DNA of 64,000 nt from Amycolatopsis sp. CA-230715. Its GTDB lineage: Bacteria; Actinomycetota; Actinomycetes; Mycobacteriales; Pseudonocardiaceae. Below are positions 50,695-58,395 of the stretch, in pieces. A model generated the notes under the pieces. It saw nothing but the letters and a program-made list of their open reading frames with translations. It made no database searches and was not told the origin of the DNA. Position 1 is the first letter of the stretch. Every line of letters starts with the position of its first letter. The stretch lies in NCBI RefSeq assembly GCF_018736145.1, contig NZ_CP059997.1, positions 8,865,501 through 8,929,500 on the forward strand. Reading direction: 5' to 3'. The translations under genes and the position numbers were made by a program.

Positions 50695-50740
50695 CTGGTC
50701 AGCCTCCTCGGGTTCGTGCGGTGGTGCGGATGTGCACCGG

Positions 50741-51091
50741 TCAGTCGCGCTCGAGGCTCGCGTCGAAATCGGCGCGCAGCCGTTTGGGCGCGAGGTGGCG
50801 CCAGGCGTCGGTCAGCAGTTCCCCGACCTGTTCGGCGTCGATCTCGGAGAGGGTGACCAGCGTCCACCCGCGCCGTCCCCACGCACCGGGCGCGGGGTGG
50901 AACGCGTCGGGGTTCTCGGCGAGCAGTTCCGCTTGCTCGTCCGGCGTGAGCCGCACGGTGAGCGTGGTTTCGCCGGGCAGCGCGGCGAAGATCTTGTTCC
51001 GGATCCGGAAGTCGGCGTTCTCGAAGTGCTGGCTTTCCACGGCATCCGGGAGGCTCAGCGCCAGTTTGCGGGCGTCGTCCTGGGTCGCCAT
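50741..51091 (-). CDS. MmcQ/YjbR family protein
   Basis: A 116-residue protein of the MmcQ/YjbR group (CyaY-like fold): DDARKLALSLPDAVESQHFENADFRI, NKIFAALPGETTLTVRLTPDEQAELLAENPDAFHPAPGAWGRRGWTLVTL. The family is widespread and its role unclear; some members are near drug-resistance or DNA-related genes. ATG 51091 has AAAGGA at 6 bp. It is divergent from the MFS exporter gene. It is probably unrelated to product assembly but may share the bidirectional promoter. Confidence 0.8.
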   Translation of the reverse strand: MATQDDARKLALSLPDAVESQHFENADFRIRNKIFAALPGETTLTVRLTPDEQAELLAENPDAFHPAPGAWGRRGWTLVTLSEIDAEQVGELLTDAWRHLAPKRLRADFDASLERD

Positions 51092-51257
51092 CGACATTCC
51101 TTTCGGCTTCGGCCGCCCCGTGGCGGTCCGCCAGAATTCTCGGCGCATTCTGGCATGATCGGAAAATTGCCCACCGGGATCACCCGAATGCCGGGTAGGT
51201 CGCTTGTGTTCTCGTGTTCACTGCCAATATTCTGCACGACGGTTGTCGCCGACAATA

Positions 51258-51268
51258 CTAGATACGAG
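51258..51268. promoter_or_regulatory. AGATAC element at the exporter promoter
   Basis: CTAGATACGAG lies directly upstream of the MFS start and overlaps its GAGGGG Shine-Dalgarno. Its reverse complement CTCGTATCTAG is identical to the 11-mer at 4681-4691 in front of the ligase operon. Confidence 0.55.
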
Positions 51269-51277
51269 GGGTTCGAG

Positions 51278-52942
51278 ATGGCTGCCGACGAAACCGAGGC
51301 CCCACCCGCCGAGGCGGGGACGACGCCGGTGGCGGGGCGGCGCCGGGCGCTCGCGCTCGTCGTCGTGCTGCTCGGCATGCTGCTCGACCTGCTCGACATC
51401 ACGATCGTCAACGTGGCGCTGCCGTCCATCCAGCGCGGGCTCGGCATGGACGGTGCCGCCGTGCAGTGGGTGGTCGCGTCCTACACGCTGGCCTTCGCCG
51501 CGACGCTGATCCTCGGCGGCAGGCTGGGCGACCTGTTCGGCATGCGGCGCATGTTCCTGATCGGCATCGTGGCCTTCGCGACGGTGTCGGCGCTGGCTGG
51601 CCTGGCGCAGAACCCCGAGCAGCTCATCGTGCTCCGGTTCGTGCAGGGCGCCGCCGGTGCGGTGATGGTGCCGCAGGTGTACTCGCTGATCCAGGTGATG
51701 TACGCGCCGGACGAACGGCCGAAGGCATGGGCAGGGCTGAGCGCGGTGCTGGCGATCGGCACCGTCGGCGGCCCGCTCGTCGGCGCGCTGATCACCACCG
51801 CCGACATCGCGGGCCTCGGCTGGCGGGGGGTGTTCCTGGTCAACGTGCCGCTCGGCATCTTCGCCGTGGTGACCGCGCTCAAGGTGATCCCGGTGGTGCG
51901 CGGCGACTCCGCGCGCAAGCTCGACATCCCCGCCGCGATGCTCGCGTTCGTCGCGTTGCTGTGCGTGGTTTTCCCACTGGTGCAAGGTCGTGAACTCGAT
52001 TGGCCGGCCTGGGTGTTCGTGATGTTCGGGGTCGGCGTGGCGCTGCTCGTGATCTTCGTCCAGTACCAGCGCAGGCGCACCGCGGACCCGCTGGTGCCGA
52101 TGTCGTTGTTCCGGATCCGCTCGTTCGTCGGCGGCATGCTGGTGTCGTTCTTCTTCATGGGCGGCGTGATGGCGTTCTTCCTGTTCATCACGCTCCACCT
52201 GCAACTCGGCGAGGGGTACTCGGTGCTGCGGGCGGGCTTCGCCGGTCTGCCGTGGGACGTCGCGGTGCCGCTTTTCGGTGCGCTGTCGGCGAAGTGGATC
52301 GGCCCGAAGCTGGGCCGCACCGGGATGCAGCTCGGTCTCGTGCTGCTGATCGGCACGATGCTGCTCTTCATGTGGATCATCGACACCCAGGACGACGTGA
52401 GCCTGTTCCTGCTGTGGCCGCCGATGTTCCTCGGTGGCGTCGGCATGGGTTTGGCGTTCACGCAGGTGATGGCCTACGCGCTCAACGACGTCCCGATGGA
52501 GAACGCCGGAGCCGCGTCCGGTGTGGTCAACACGGTCTACCAGGTCGGTGTCTCGCTCGGCATCGCGGCGTGCGGCACGTTGCTGTTCGCACTGCTCGCG
52601 GGCAACGCGCAGCCTTCCGCGGACTCGGTGGAACCGGGCCTCCGGGCGAGCCTCGCCGAAGCTGGTATCTCGGGTCCGGCCGCGGACAACGCGGTCACCG
52701 GGTTCCGCGACTGCTTCGCTGAACGGATGCGGCTTTCCGAACCGGAAGCCATGCCGCCGCAGTGCGTCGCGCTGCAGGAGCTGCCGCCCGATGCGGCGGG
52801 GCCGATCGCGGCGCACGACAAGATCGCGCTACGGGAGAGCTTCCAGAGCGCGACGGTCGGTACGCTGTGGACCCAGATCGGGCTGTTCGCCGCCGCGTTC
52901 GGCGCGACCTGCCTGCTCCCACGCCGAGTCGAACAGCACTAG
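51278..52942 (+). CDS. DHA2-type MFS drug/metabolite exporter (EmrB/QacA family)
   Basis: A 554-residue membrane protein with about 14 hydrophobic helices. MFS motifs: LLDLLDITIVNVALPSIQ (motif D1), GGRLGDLFGMRRMF (motif A), RFVQGAAGAVMVPQ (motif B) and LAIGTVGGPLVGALI (antiporter motif C). A roughly 80-residue non-membrane insertion before the last helix is common in this family. It exports small molecules with proton antiport and is the likely exporter or self-resistance pump for the cluster product. ATG 51278 has GAGGGG 6 bp upstream, overlapping the AGATAC element. Confidence 0.92.
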   Translation: MAADETEAPPAEAGTTPVAGRRRALALVVVLLGMLLDLLDITIVNVALPSIQRGLGMDGAAVQWVVASYTLAFAATLILGGRLGDLFGMRRMFLIGIVAFATVSALAGLAQNPEQLIVLRFVQGAAGAVMVPQVYSLIQVMYAPDERPKAWAGLSAVLAIGTVGGPLVGALITTADIAGLGWRGVFLVNVPLGIFAVVTALKVIPVVRGDSARKLDIPAAMLAFVALLCVVFPLVQGRELDWPAWVFVMFGVGVALLVIFVQYQRRRTADPLVPMSLFRIRSFVGGMLVSFFFMGGVMAFFLFITLHLQLGEGYSVLRAGFAGLPWDVAVPLFGALSAKWIGPKLGRTGMQLGLVLLIGTMLLFMWIIDTQDDVSLFLLWPPMFLGGVGMGLAFTQVMAYALNDVPMENAGAASGVVNTVYQVGVSLGIAACGTLLFALLAGNAQPSADSVEPGLRASLAEAGISGPAADNAVTGFRDCFAERMRLSEPEAMPPQCVALQELPPDAAGPIAAHDKIALRESFQSATVGTLWTQIGLFAAAFGATCLLPRRVEQH

Positions 52943-52981
52943 ACAGGGGACCTCGCACTGCCGGACAACGATCAGCGACCT

Positions 52982-53632
52982 TTGACGCACGCCTGGCGGA
53001 TCGAGGAACGCGAGTACCAGCGCCAGCAGGAGCGGCGCGGTCGGCGGTACGCCTACGAACACCTCGTTCCCGCGCGGACCGCGCTCGTCGTGCTCGACAT
53101 GGTGCCGCTCTTCGTGGCCGATTCCCCGTACGCACTGGGCATCGTCGGCAACATCGCACGGTTGGCGGCCGGTCTGCGCGCGGCCGGTGGCACGGTGGCG
53201 TGGATCCTGCCCGCCGGGCTGCCCGCGCGCGAGGAGTTCTTCGGCCCGCGCGTCGCCGCGGAGTTCGGCCGGAACGCCAAGCTCTGGCCCGCCTTCGAGA
53301 GCCGCGATGAGGACATCGTCGCGGAGAAGACCGCGGCGAGTGCGTTCTTCCCCGGCCGGTGCCCGCTTCCCGGCCTGCTCGAAGAACGGGGCATCGACAC
53401 GGTTTTGATCACCGGCACGGTCACGAACGTGTGCTGCGAATCCTCCGCCCGCGACGCGGCCACCCTGGGCTACCGCGTGGTCATGGTGGCCGACGCCAAC
53501 GCGGCCCGCCGCGACGAGGACCACAACGCCACGCTCCACACGATCTACCGGAGCTTCGGCGACGTACGGCCCACCGCGGACATCCTCGAACTCATCGCAG
53601 ATCCTCGCTCGAAAGTGCCTCGCGAGCGTTGA
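52982..53632 (+). CDS. Isochorismatase-fold cysteine hydrolase
   Basis: A 216-residue protein of the isochorismatase-like hydrolase superfamily with the Asp-Lys-Cys triad visible: Asp in ALVVLDMVPLF, Lys in VAEKTAASAFFPG, and Cys in LITGTVTNVCCESSARDAATLGY. The Cys nucleophile indicates amide or related hydrolysis (N-carbamoylsarcosine-amidase or nicotinamidase type) rather than isochorismate cleavage, since true isochorismatases lack it. Start is TTG 52982; no ATG or GTG is available nearby. It lies 39 bp after the exporter gene, probably in the same operon. The substrate is unknown. Confidence 0.82.
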   Translation: MTHAWRIEEREYQRQQERRGRRYAYEHLVPARTALVVLDMVPLFVADSPYALGIVGNIARLAAGLRAAGGTVAWILPAGLPAREEFFGPRVAAEFGRNAKLWPAFESRDEDIVAEKTAASAFFPGRCPLPGLLEERGIDTVLITGTVTNVCCESSARDAATLGYRVVMVADANAARRDEDHNATLHTIYRSFGDVRPTADILELIADPRSKVPRER

Positions 53633-53747
53633 TCCACGCTGCGTACGCTGGGGCGATCTGCGCACGTTGTTGTTGCGAAGGCCGCGTTTGGGGCACTCAG
53701 TGCCGTCATGGTGGCCATCAGGGATGCGGGTCGCGGCGCGGTGGTGG

Positions 53748-54127
53748 TCCCCGAAGGTGACCTTCGGGGACCCTCGCGCCACTTTCTCGGCCCTCGCAGG
53801 CACGCGGGCAGTGCCGCGCATGCCCCGAAGGTGACCTTCGGGGCGCTCAACGCTGCATATCCACCCCTCGCGCGCTCGACTCCCGCGGCGCGCCTGCGCC
53901 GAAAGTGATCTTCGGGGGGCAAGCTCCCCGAAGATCACAGTGCTGGCGTGTGGATGGCGGTGCCGCCGCTGTGGCGTGGTGGCTGGCGAGTGTGCGGAAG
54001 TCCCCGAAGGTGACCCTCGGGGCGCCTAGCGCCACTTTTCTCACTCTCGTGACGGGCGGGCCCCGCTTGCCGGTGCCCCGAAAGTGGCTTTCGGGGCGCT
54101 GGATTCCCTGAAGGTCACTTTCGGGGC
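53748..54127. repeat. Cluster of seven palindromic repeats in a 595-bp gap
   Basis: The gap between the hydrolase and methyltransferase genes (53633-54227) holds no convincing gene but seven copies of a palindrome with arms CCCCGAAGGT/ACCTTCGGGG or variants: 53748-53770 and 53822-53844 (perfect, 23 bp), 53899-53917, 53926-53938, 54001-54022, 54075-54097 and 54104-54127. The third and fourth copies also pair with each other as a 13-bp stem, GTGATCTTCGGGG (53905-53917) with 53926-53938, around an 8-nt loop. The same family is at 11.9-12.1 kb. Such units may act as terminators or be REP-like elements. Confidence 0.75.
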
Positions 54128-54227
54128 ACGCGAGCGCCCCGGCTACAAGCCGAATCGTTCATTTACGGAGGGCGGACCGCTTCGCACGGCGGCACGGCGA
54201 GCGGCACCGCCGCCGAGAAGCCAGGAT

Positions 54228-55055
54228 CTACTCGGGTTTGCGCACCACCATGACGGTGTAGCCGAGGTGCTCGCGCTGGATCCGGCCCAGCTTGGGGAAA
54301 TCGTCGTCCACCTCGGAGGCGAACTCCTCGCCGTAGCGGGCGACGATCGCCGGGCGGTTGCCGAGGTAGTTCTCCCCGACGTGGTGGAGCGTGGTGCGCA
54401 CCTTGGCGGTGAGGTCGTGCTCCTCGACGACGGTGAACCCGGCGTCCCGCACCGTTTCGTGGTAGCGCGGGAGGTCGAACAGCGAGCTCATCATCCAGCA
54501 GGTGAACAGCAGGTCCTTGTCGTCGGCTGCCAGTGGTGACAGCTCGACGACATCGCTGAGGATCAGCCGCCCGCCGGGGCGGAGTACGCGTTTGATCTCC
54601 TTCATCGCCGAGCCGCGGTCGGTCATGTGCGAGAAGCATTCGAGCGCCCATGCGGCGTCGAAGGAGTCGTCCTCGTAGGGGAGCTTCATCGCGTCGGCGA
54701 CGGAAAAGGAGACCCGGTCCGCCACCCCGCGTTCGGCGGCGAACGCGTTGGCGTTGTCGAGCTGCTTCTCGCTGACGTCGACCGCGGTGACCTCCACCGG
54801 CGTGCTTTCGGCGTACAGCACCACGGGCCTGCCGTTGCCGTAGCCGACGTCGAGGAGCCGTTGGCCCGCGGTGAGCCCGGTGACGTCGCCGATGAACCGG
54901 GTCATCCGATCCTGCGCCTCGGTGATCGACGAAGTGTCGTTCTCCGACCACAGCCCCATGTGGATGCTGTCGCCGAAGGTCAGCCGGGTGAACTCGGTGA
55001 GGTCGTCGTAGTACGCGCCGACGTCCTCTCCGGCCTGGTCGATCGTGTCGGACAT
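54228..55055 (-). CDS. SAM-dependent methyltransferase, UbiE/RebM-like
   Basis: A 275-residue class I methyltransferase: SAM loop RLLDVGYGNGRPVVL (usual Cys/Gly replaced by Tyr), VTAVDVSEKQLDNAN (acidic motif II), VSFSVADAMKLPYEDDSFDAAWALECFSHMTD and the post-motif KEIKRVLRPGGRLILSDVVE. This type methylates N, O or C atoms of secondary metabolites and sugars. ATG 55055 has GGAAAGGA upstream. It is divergent from P450 B; a CTAGGTTCTTGTTTTC stretch just upstream resembles the CTAGTATCTTGGTTC of the P450 promoter. Confidence 0.85.
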   Translation of the reverse strand: MSDTIDQAGEDVGAYYDDLTEFTRLTFGDSIHMGLWSENDTSSITEAQDRMTRFIGDVTGLTAGQRLLDVGYGNGRPVVLYAESTPVEVTAVDVSEKQLDNANAFAAERGVADRVSFSVADAMKLPYEDDSFDAAWALECFSHMTDRGSAMKEIKRVLRPGGRLILSDVVELSPLAADDKDLLFTCWMMSSLFDLPRYHETVRDAGFTVVEEHDLTAKVRTTLHHVGENYLGNRPAIVARYGEEFASEVDDDFPKLGRIQREHLGYTVMVVRKPE

Positions 55056-55146
55056 GTCGATCCTTTCCGCGAAACGAGCTGCGATCTAGGTTCTTGTTTT
55101 CACCGGTGCCACCATACGCGGTGACCTCGACAGCGCGGGAGAGGGA

Positions 55147-55164
55147 AAACTAGTATCTTGGTTC
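55147..55164 (+). promoter_or_regulatory. P450 B promoter element, probable leaderless start
   Basis: AAACTAGTATCT is identical to the 12-mer ahead of P450 C (reverse strand, 59590-59601). It is followed by TGGTTC and then directly by the ATG at 55165. TAGTAT (55151-55156) is an acceptable -10 hexamer 8 bp from the start codon. There is no Shine-Dalgarno, so a leaderless transcript is likely. Confidence 0.55.
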
Positions 55165-56397
55165 ATGGCGGTTGGTGTGCTCCCGAGGTTCGACCCGTCC
55201 GATCCCGCCGTGTTCGGCGATCCCTACCCGGCGTACGCCCAACTTCGGGCCGCGGGTCCGCTGGCGCGCGGGCTCGGCGGGCAGTGGGTGCTCTCCGGGC
55301 ACGCGGAGATCTCGGCGGTGAGCAGGGACCGCCGGATGACCAAACTCCTGCCGCCCGGGTACTACGAGTCGTTGATGGGGATCGGCCCGGCCAGCGCCTT
55401 CCTGATCCGGATGCAGGAGCTGTTCCACAACCGCGCGGTGACCCGCCTGCTCGGCAGGGCGTTCACCGGCCGGTTCACGCCGCAGCTCACCGAACATGCG
55501 CTGACCGTCGCCCGTGGCCTGCTGGCCCCCGCCGCTCGTGACGGCCGGTTCGACGCCGTTCGCGACGTGGGTGTGCCGCTCCCGGTCGAGGTGGTGTGCG
55601 AGCTGTTCGGCGTGCCGGAGCGGGACAGGGAGCTGTTCCGCACCAGCGTGGCCGCGATGGTGGCCGCGTTCAACGACAGCGTGCTCACCGCCGATCCCGA
55701 GGTGCTGGCGGCCAGGCGCGCGGCGGCGGACGCGGGCGTGACCGCGCTTCGCGCCTGCCTCGCGCCGCTGGTCGACCGGGCGAGGTCGGAAAAGGGCACG
55801 GATGTGTTGTCAGTACTGGCTTCCCACCTCGGCGACGACGGGGACCCGCTCGCCGACGACGTCGTGATCGACAGCGTGATCATGTCCTGCTACGCCGGTT
55901 TCGAGACGGCGATGGCGATGATCACCACTGGTCTGGCCGTGCTCGCGGGGAAACCGGGGGAGTGGGCGAAGCTCCGCGCGCGGCCCGATCTCGTGCCGAC
56001 TGCGGTCGAGGAGTTCGTCCGGTACGACGCGCCGATCCAGATCGGGGTGCGCCGGGTGCTGGAGACGGTGGAGATCGGCGGCAGGTCGATCCGGCCAGGC
56101 AGACTGCTCGTGCTATTGCTCGGCTCGGCCAACCGCGACGAACGGGTGTTCCAGCGACCGTCCGAATTGGACGTGACGCGGAGCCCGAACCCGCACGTCG
56201 CCTACGGCGGTGGTGCGTACGCCTGCCTCGGCGCCGCGTTGGCGAGGTTGGAGGGCGCGGTGGTGCTGCGCGCGATGCTGGAGGCCTTCACCGCGATCGC
56301 CCCCGGCGGCCCGCCGGTGCGGTTGCCGCGGTTCAATTTCCGCACCTACTCCAGCGTTCCGCTCGAGGTGACCGCCGCAGCTGGATGGTCCAGCTGA
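55165..56397 (+). CDS. Cytochrome P450 B with atypical heme loop
   Basis: A 410-residue P450: I-helix CYAGFETAMAMITTGL, ExxR-side segment EEFVRYDAPIQIGVRRV, and heme loop VAYGGGAYACLG with Cys354. The canonical FxxGxHxC loop normally has Phe and His/Arg; here these are Tyr and Tyr, which may alter heme-propionate contacts. It is paralogous to the P450s at 17060 and 58396. No ribosome-binding site precedes ATG 55165, which directly follows the AAACTAGTATCT element. It probably hydroxylates the aryl or heterocyclic product; the position is unknown. Confidence 0.88.
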   Translation: MAVGVLPRFDPSDPAVFGDPYPAYAQLRAAGPLARGLGGQWVLSGHAEISAVSRDRRMTKLLPPGYYESLMGIGPASAFLIRMQELFHNRAVTRLLGRAFTGRFTPQLTEHALTVARGLLAPAARDGRFDAVRDVGVPLPVEVVCELFGVPERDRELFRTSVAAMVAAFNDSVLTADPEVLAARRAAADAGVTALRACLAPLVDRARSEKGTDVLSVLASHLGDDGDPLADDVVIDSVIMSCYAGFETAMAMITTGLAVLAGKPGEWAKLRARPDLVPTAVEEFVRYDAPIQIGVRRVLETVEIGGRSIRPGRLLVLLLGSANRDERVFQRPSELDVTRSPNPHVAYGGGAYACLGAALARLEGAVVLRAMLEAFTAIAPGGPPVRLPRFNFRTYSSVPLEVTAAAGWSS

Positions 56398-56506
56398 GTA
56401 GTCCGGAAAGCGGGTTGTCACGGGAGAACGATCCGAGGATATTGGTCCGGAAGTACCGCGATGACCGTCGATCGCGCGGAGCCACCGGAAAATCGGAGCA
56501 GAGGCC

Positions 56507-57553
56507 GTGTCGCTCGTCAGCGTGCACAACGAGTGGGATCCGCTGGAAGAAGTGATCGTGGGCATCGCGGACGGTGCCCGGGTTCCTTCTCCTGACATCG
56601 GCCTTTTCGCCCTCGACTACGCCGAGCACGAAGAAGACCTGGAGGACATCCCGACCGGTCCCTACGACGCCCGCGTCATCGAGGAGGCGAACGAGGACCT
56701 GGAAGGGTTCGCCGAGCTGCTGCGCGCCGAGGGCGTGACGGTCCGGCGGCCCGCCGTGACGGATCACGCCAAGGGTTTCGGCACACCGGACTGGACCTCG
56801 GACGGCGAATACAACTACTGCCCGCGCGACGTCCTGCTGGCGATCGGCGAAACGGTCATCGAGACGCCGATGGTGCTGCGGTCCCGCTACTTCGAGCCCT
56901 ACGCGTACCGCGAAATCCTGCTCGACTACTTCCGCAGCGGCGCGAACTGGATTTCGGCGCCGAAACCCCGGCTGCTCGACGAAACCTACACCGTGCGTCC
57001 CGAGCGGGGTTCGGTGCTGAACAACCATGAACCGCTCTTCGACGCCGCGAACGTCCTCCGGATCGGCAAGGACATCGCATACTTGGTCTCCGGCAGCGGG
57101 AACGAGCTCGGCGGCGAGTGGTTGCGGCGGGTGCTCGGCGACGAATACCGGGTCCACCCGATCACCGGTGTCTACGACGGCACCCACATCGACACCACGA
57201 TCACGCTCGTCCGGCCGGGGCTCGTCGTGCTCAACCCCGAGCGGATCCGCGAAGACCAGGTGCCCCGGATCTTCGCGAGCTGGGACGTGCTCTGGTGCCC
57301 GGAGAACGTCGACACCGGATACGCGTTTCCGTACCCGCGCGCGTCGATCTGGCAGAGCGGGCTGAACTTCGTCATGGTCAGGCCGGATCTGGCGGTGGTC
57401 AACGACCTCCAGCGCCCGCTCATCCGCGCGCTGGAGAAGAAGCACGTCACCGTCGCCCCGCTGCCGATGCGCCACGCGCGCACGCTCACCGGCGGGTTCC
57501 ACTGCGTGTCCCTCGACGTGCGGCGGACCGGGTCGCTCGAGGACTACAGCTGA
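56507..57553 (+). CDS. StrB1/AGAT-type amidinotransferase
   Basis: A 348-residue L-arginine:amine amidinotransferase. The catalytic residues of the family are visible: FDAANVLRIGKDIAYLVS (Asp), YDGTHIDTTITL (His) and the nucleophile Cys in TGGFHCVSLDVRRTG near the C-terminus. FDAAN rather than FDAAD places it nearer StrB1-type inosamine-phosphate amidinotransferases than glycine amidinotransferase. It transfers a guanidino carbon from arginine to an amine. GTG 56507 has GGAGCAGAGG upstream. The EamA transporter gene follows after 5 bp. It predicts a guanidine in the product or a precursor. Confidence 0.92.
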   Translation: MSLVSVHNEWDPLEEVIVGIADGARVPSPDIGLFALDYAEHEEDLEDIPTGPYDARVIEEANEDLEGFAELLRAEGVTVRRPAVTDHAKGFGTPDWTSDGEYNYCPRDVLLAIGETVIETPMVLRSRYFEPYAYREILLDYFRSGANWISAPKPRLLDETYTVRPERGSVLNNHEPLFDAANVLRIGKDIAYLVSGSGNELGGEWLRRVLGDEYRVHPITGVYDGTHIDTTITLVRPGLVVLNPERIREDQVPRIFASWDVLWCPENVDTGYAFPYPRASIWQSGLNFVMVRPDLAVVNDLQRPLIRALEKKHVTVAPLPMRHARTLTGGFHCVSLDVRRTGSLEDYS

Positions 57554-57558
57554 CTCTC

Positions 57559-58389
57559 ATGATCCTGCTGGCGGTGGCCAGCGCTTGCGCTTATGGCATC
57601 GCCGACTTCCTTGGCGGAACGGCTTCGCGCAAGGCGAACGTGTTCCGGGTGGTCGCGGTGAGCGCGCCGGCCAGCCTGCTGGTCGAGGTCCTGCTCCTGC
57701 CCCTGCTGGGCGCGCGGTGGAACGCGGGTTCCCTCGGCTGGGGCGCGGCCTCGGGTGTCGCGTCCGCGTTCGGCTTCGCGCTGTTCTACTACGCGCTGGC
57801 CATCGGGCCGATGACGATCATGGCCCCGATCACCGCGATCGTGTCCGCCGCGCTGCCGGTGGTGGTCGGCCTCGCGGAGGGCGAACGCCTGTCCGCGGCC
57901 GCGATCGCGGGGCTGCCGGTCGCCGGGTGCGCGATCGTGCTGGTGACTGTCAAACGGGATGTCGCGATGGTGGCGATTTCCCGCCGGGCGTTCGTGGTCG
58001 CCTGCCTTGCCGGATGCGCGATCGCGCTCCAGCTCGTCATGCTGGACCAGGCGCCGCACGACAGCGGGATCGCGCCACTGGTGGTCGGTCGCTCGGTCAG
58101 CAGCGTCATCCTGCTCGCCACGGCGATCGCGATGCGCCGCCGGATCGGCCCCGGCCGTCCGCCGATGGCAGTGGCCGCCGGCGCGGGGTGCCTGGACTCG
58201 CTGGCGAACCTGTTCTTCCTCCTGGCCGCTCGTGCCGGTCTGCTCAGCATCAGCGCGGCGATCGTCGCGCTCTACCCGGTGTCGACGGTGATTCTCGCCA
58301 GGGTGGTGCTGAAGGAGCACATCAGCGGGACGCAGTGGGTCGGCCTGACCACCGCGGTCGTCGGTGTCGCCCTGCTGGCCCAGGCGTGA
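57559..58389 (+). CDS. EamA/DMT-family transporter
   Basis: A 276-residue protein with ten hydrophobic segments in two repeats (LAVASACAYGIADFLGG, GFALFYYALAIGPMTIMAPITAIVSAALPVVVG, and second-half LANLFFLLAARAGLLSISAAIVALYPVSTVILARVVLKEHIS), the pattern of EamA drug/metabolite transporters. ATG 57559 follows the amidinotransferase stop by 5 bp, so it belongs to the same transcript. It could export the product or move an amine or arginine-derived substrate. Confidence 0.88.
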   Translation: MILLAVASACAYGIADFLGGTASRKANVFRVVAVSAPASLLVEVLLLPLLGARWNAGSLGWGAASGVASAFGFALFYYALAIGPMTIMAPITAIVSAALPVVVGLAEGERLSAAAIAGLPVAGCAIVLVTVKRDVAMVAISRRAFVVACLAGCAIALQLVMLDQAPHDSGIAPLVVGRSVSSVILLATAIAMRRRIGPGRPPMAVAAGAGCLDSLANLFFLLAARAGLLSISAAIVALYPVSTVILARVVLKEHISGTQWVGLTTAVVGVALLAQA

Positions 58390-58395
58390 GTGGGT

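Noticed and set aside
52982..53632. Isochorismatase as a source of a 2,3-dihydroxybenzoate or salicylate starter
   Set aside because: The Asp-Lys-Cys triad marks a cysteine hydrolase; no isochorismate synthase, salicylate synthase or DHB dehydrogenase is in the window.
53748..54127. Repeat array considered as a CRISPR locus
   Set aside because: Units are palindromes with irregular spacing (adjacent to about 90 bp), no constant spacer length and no cas genes.
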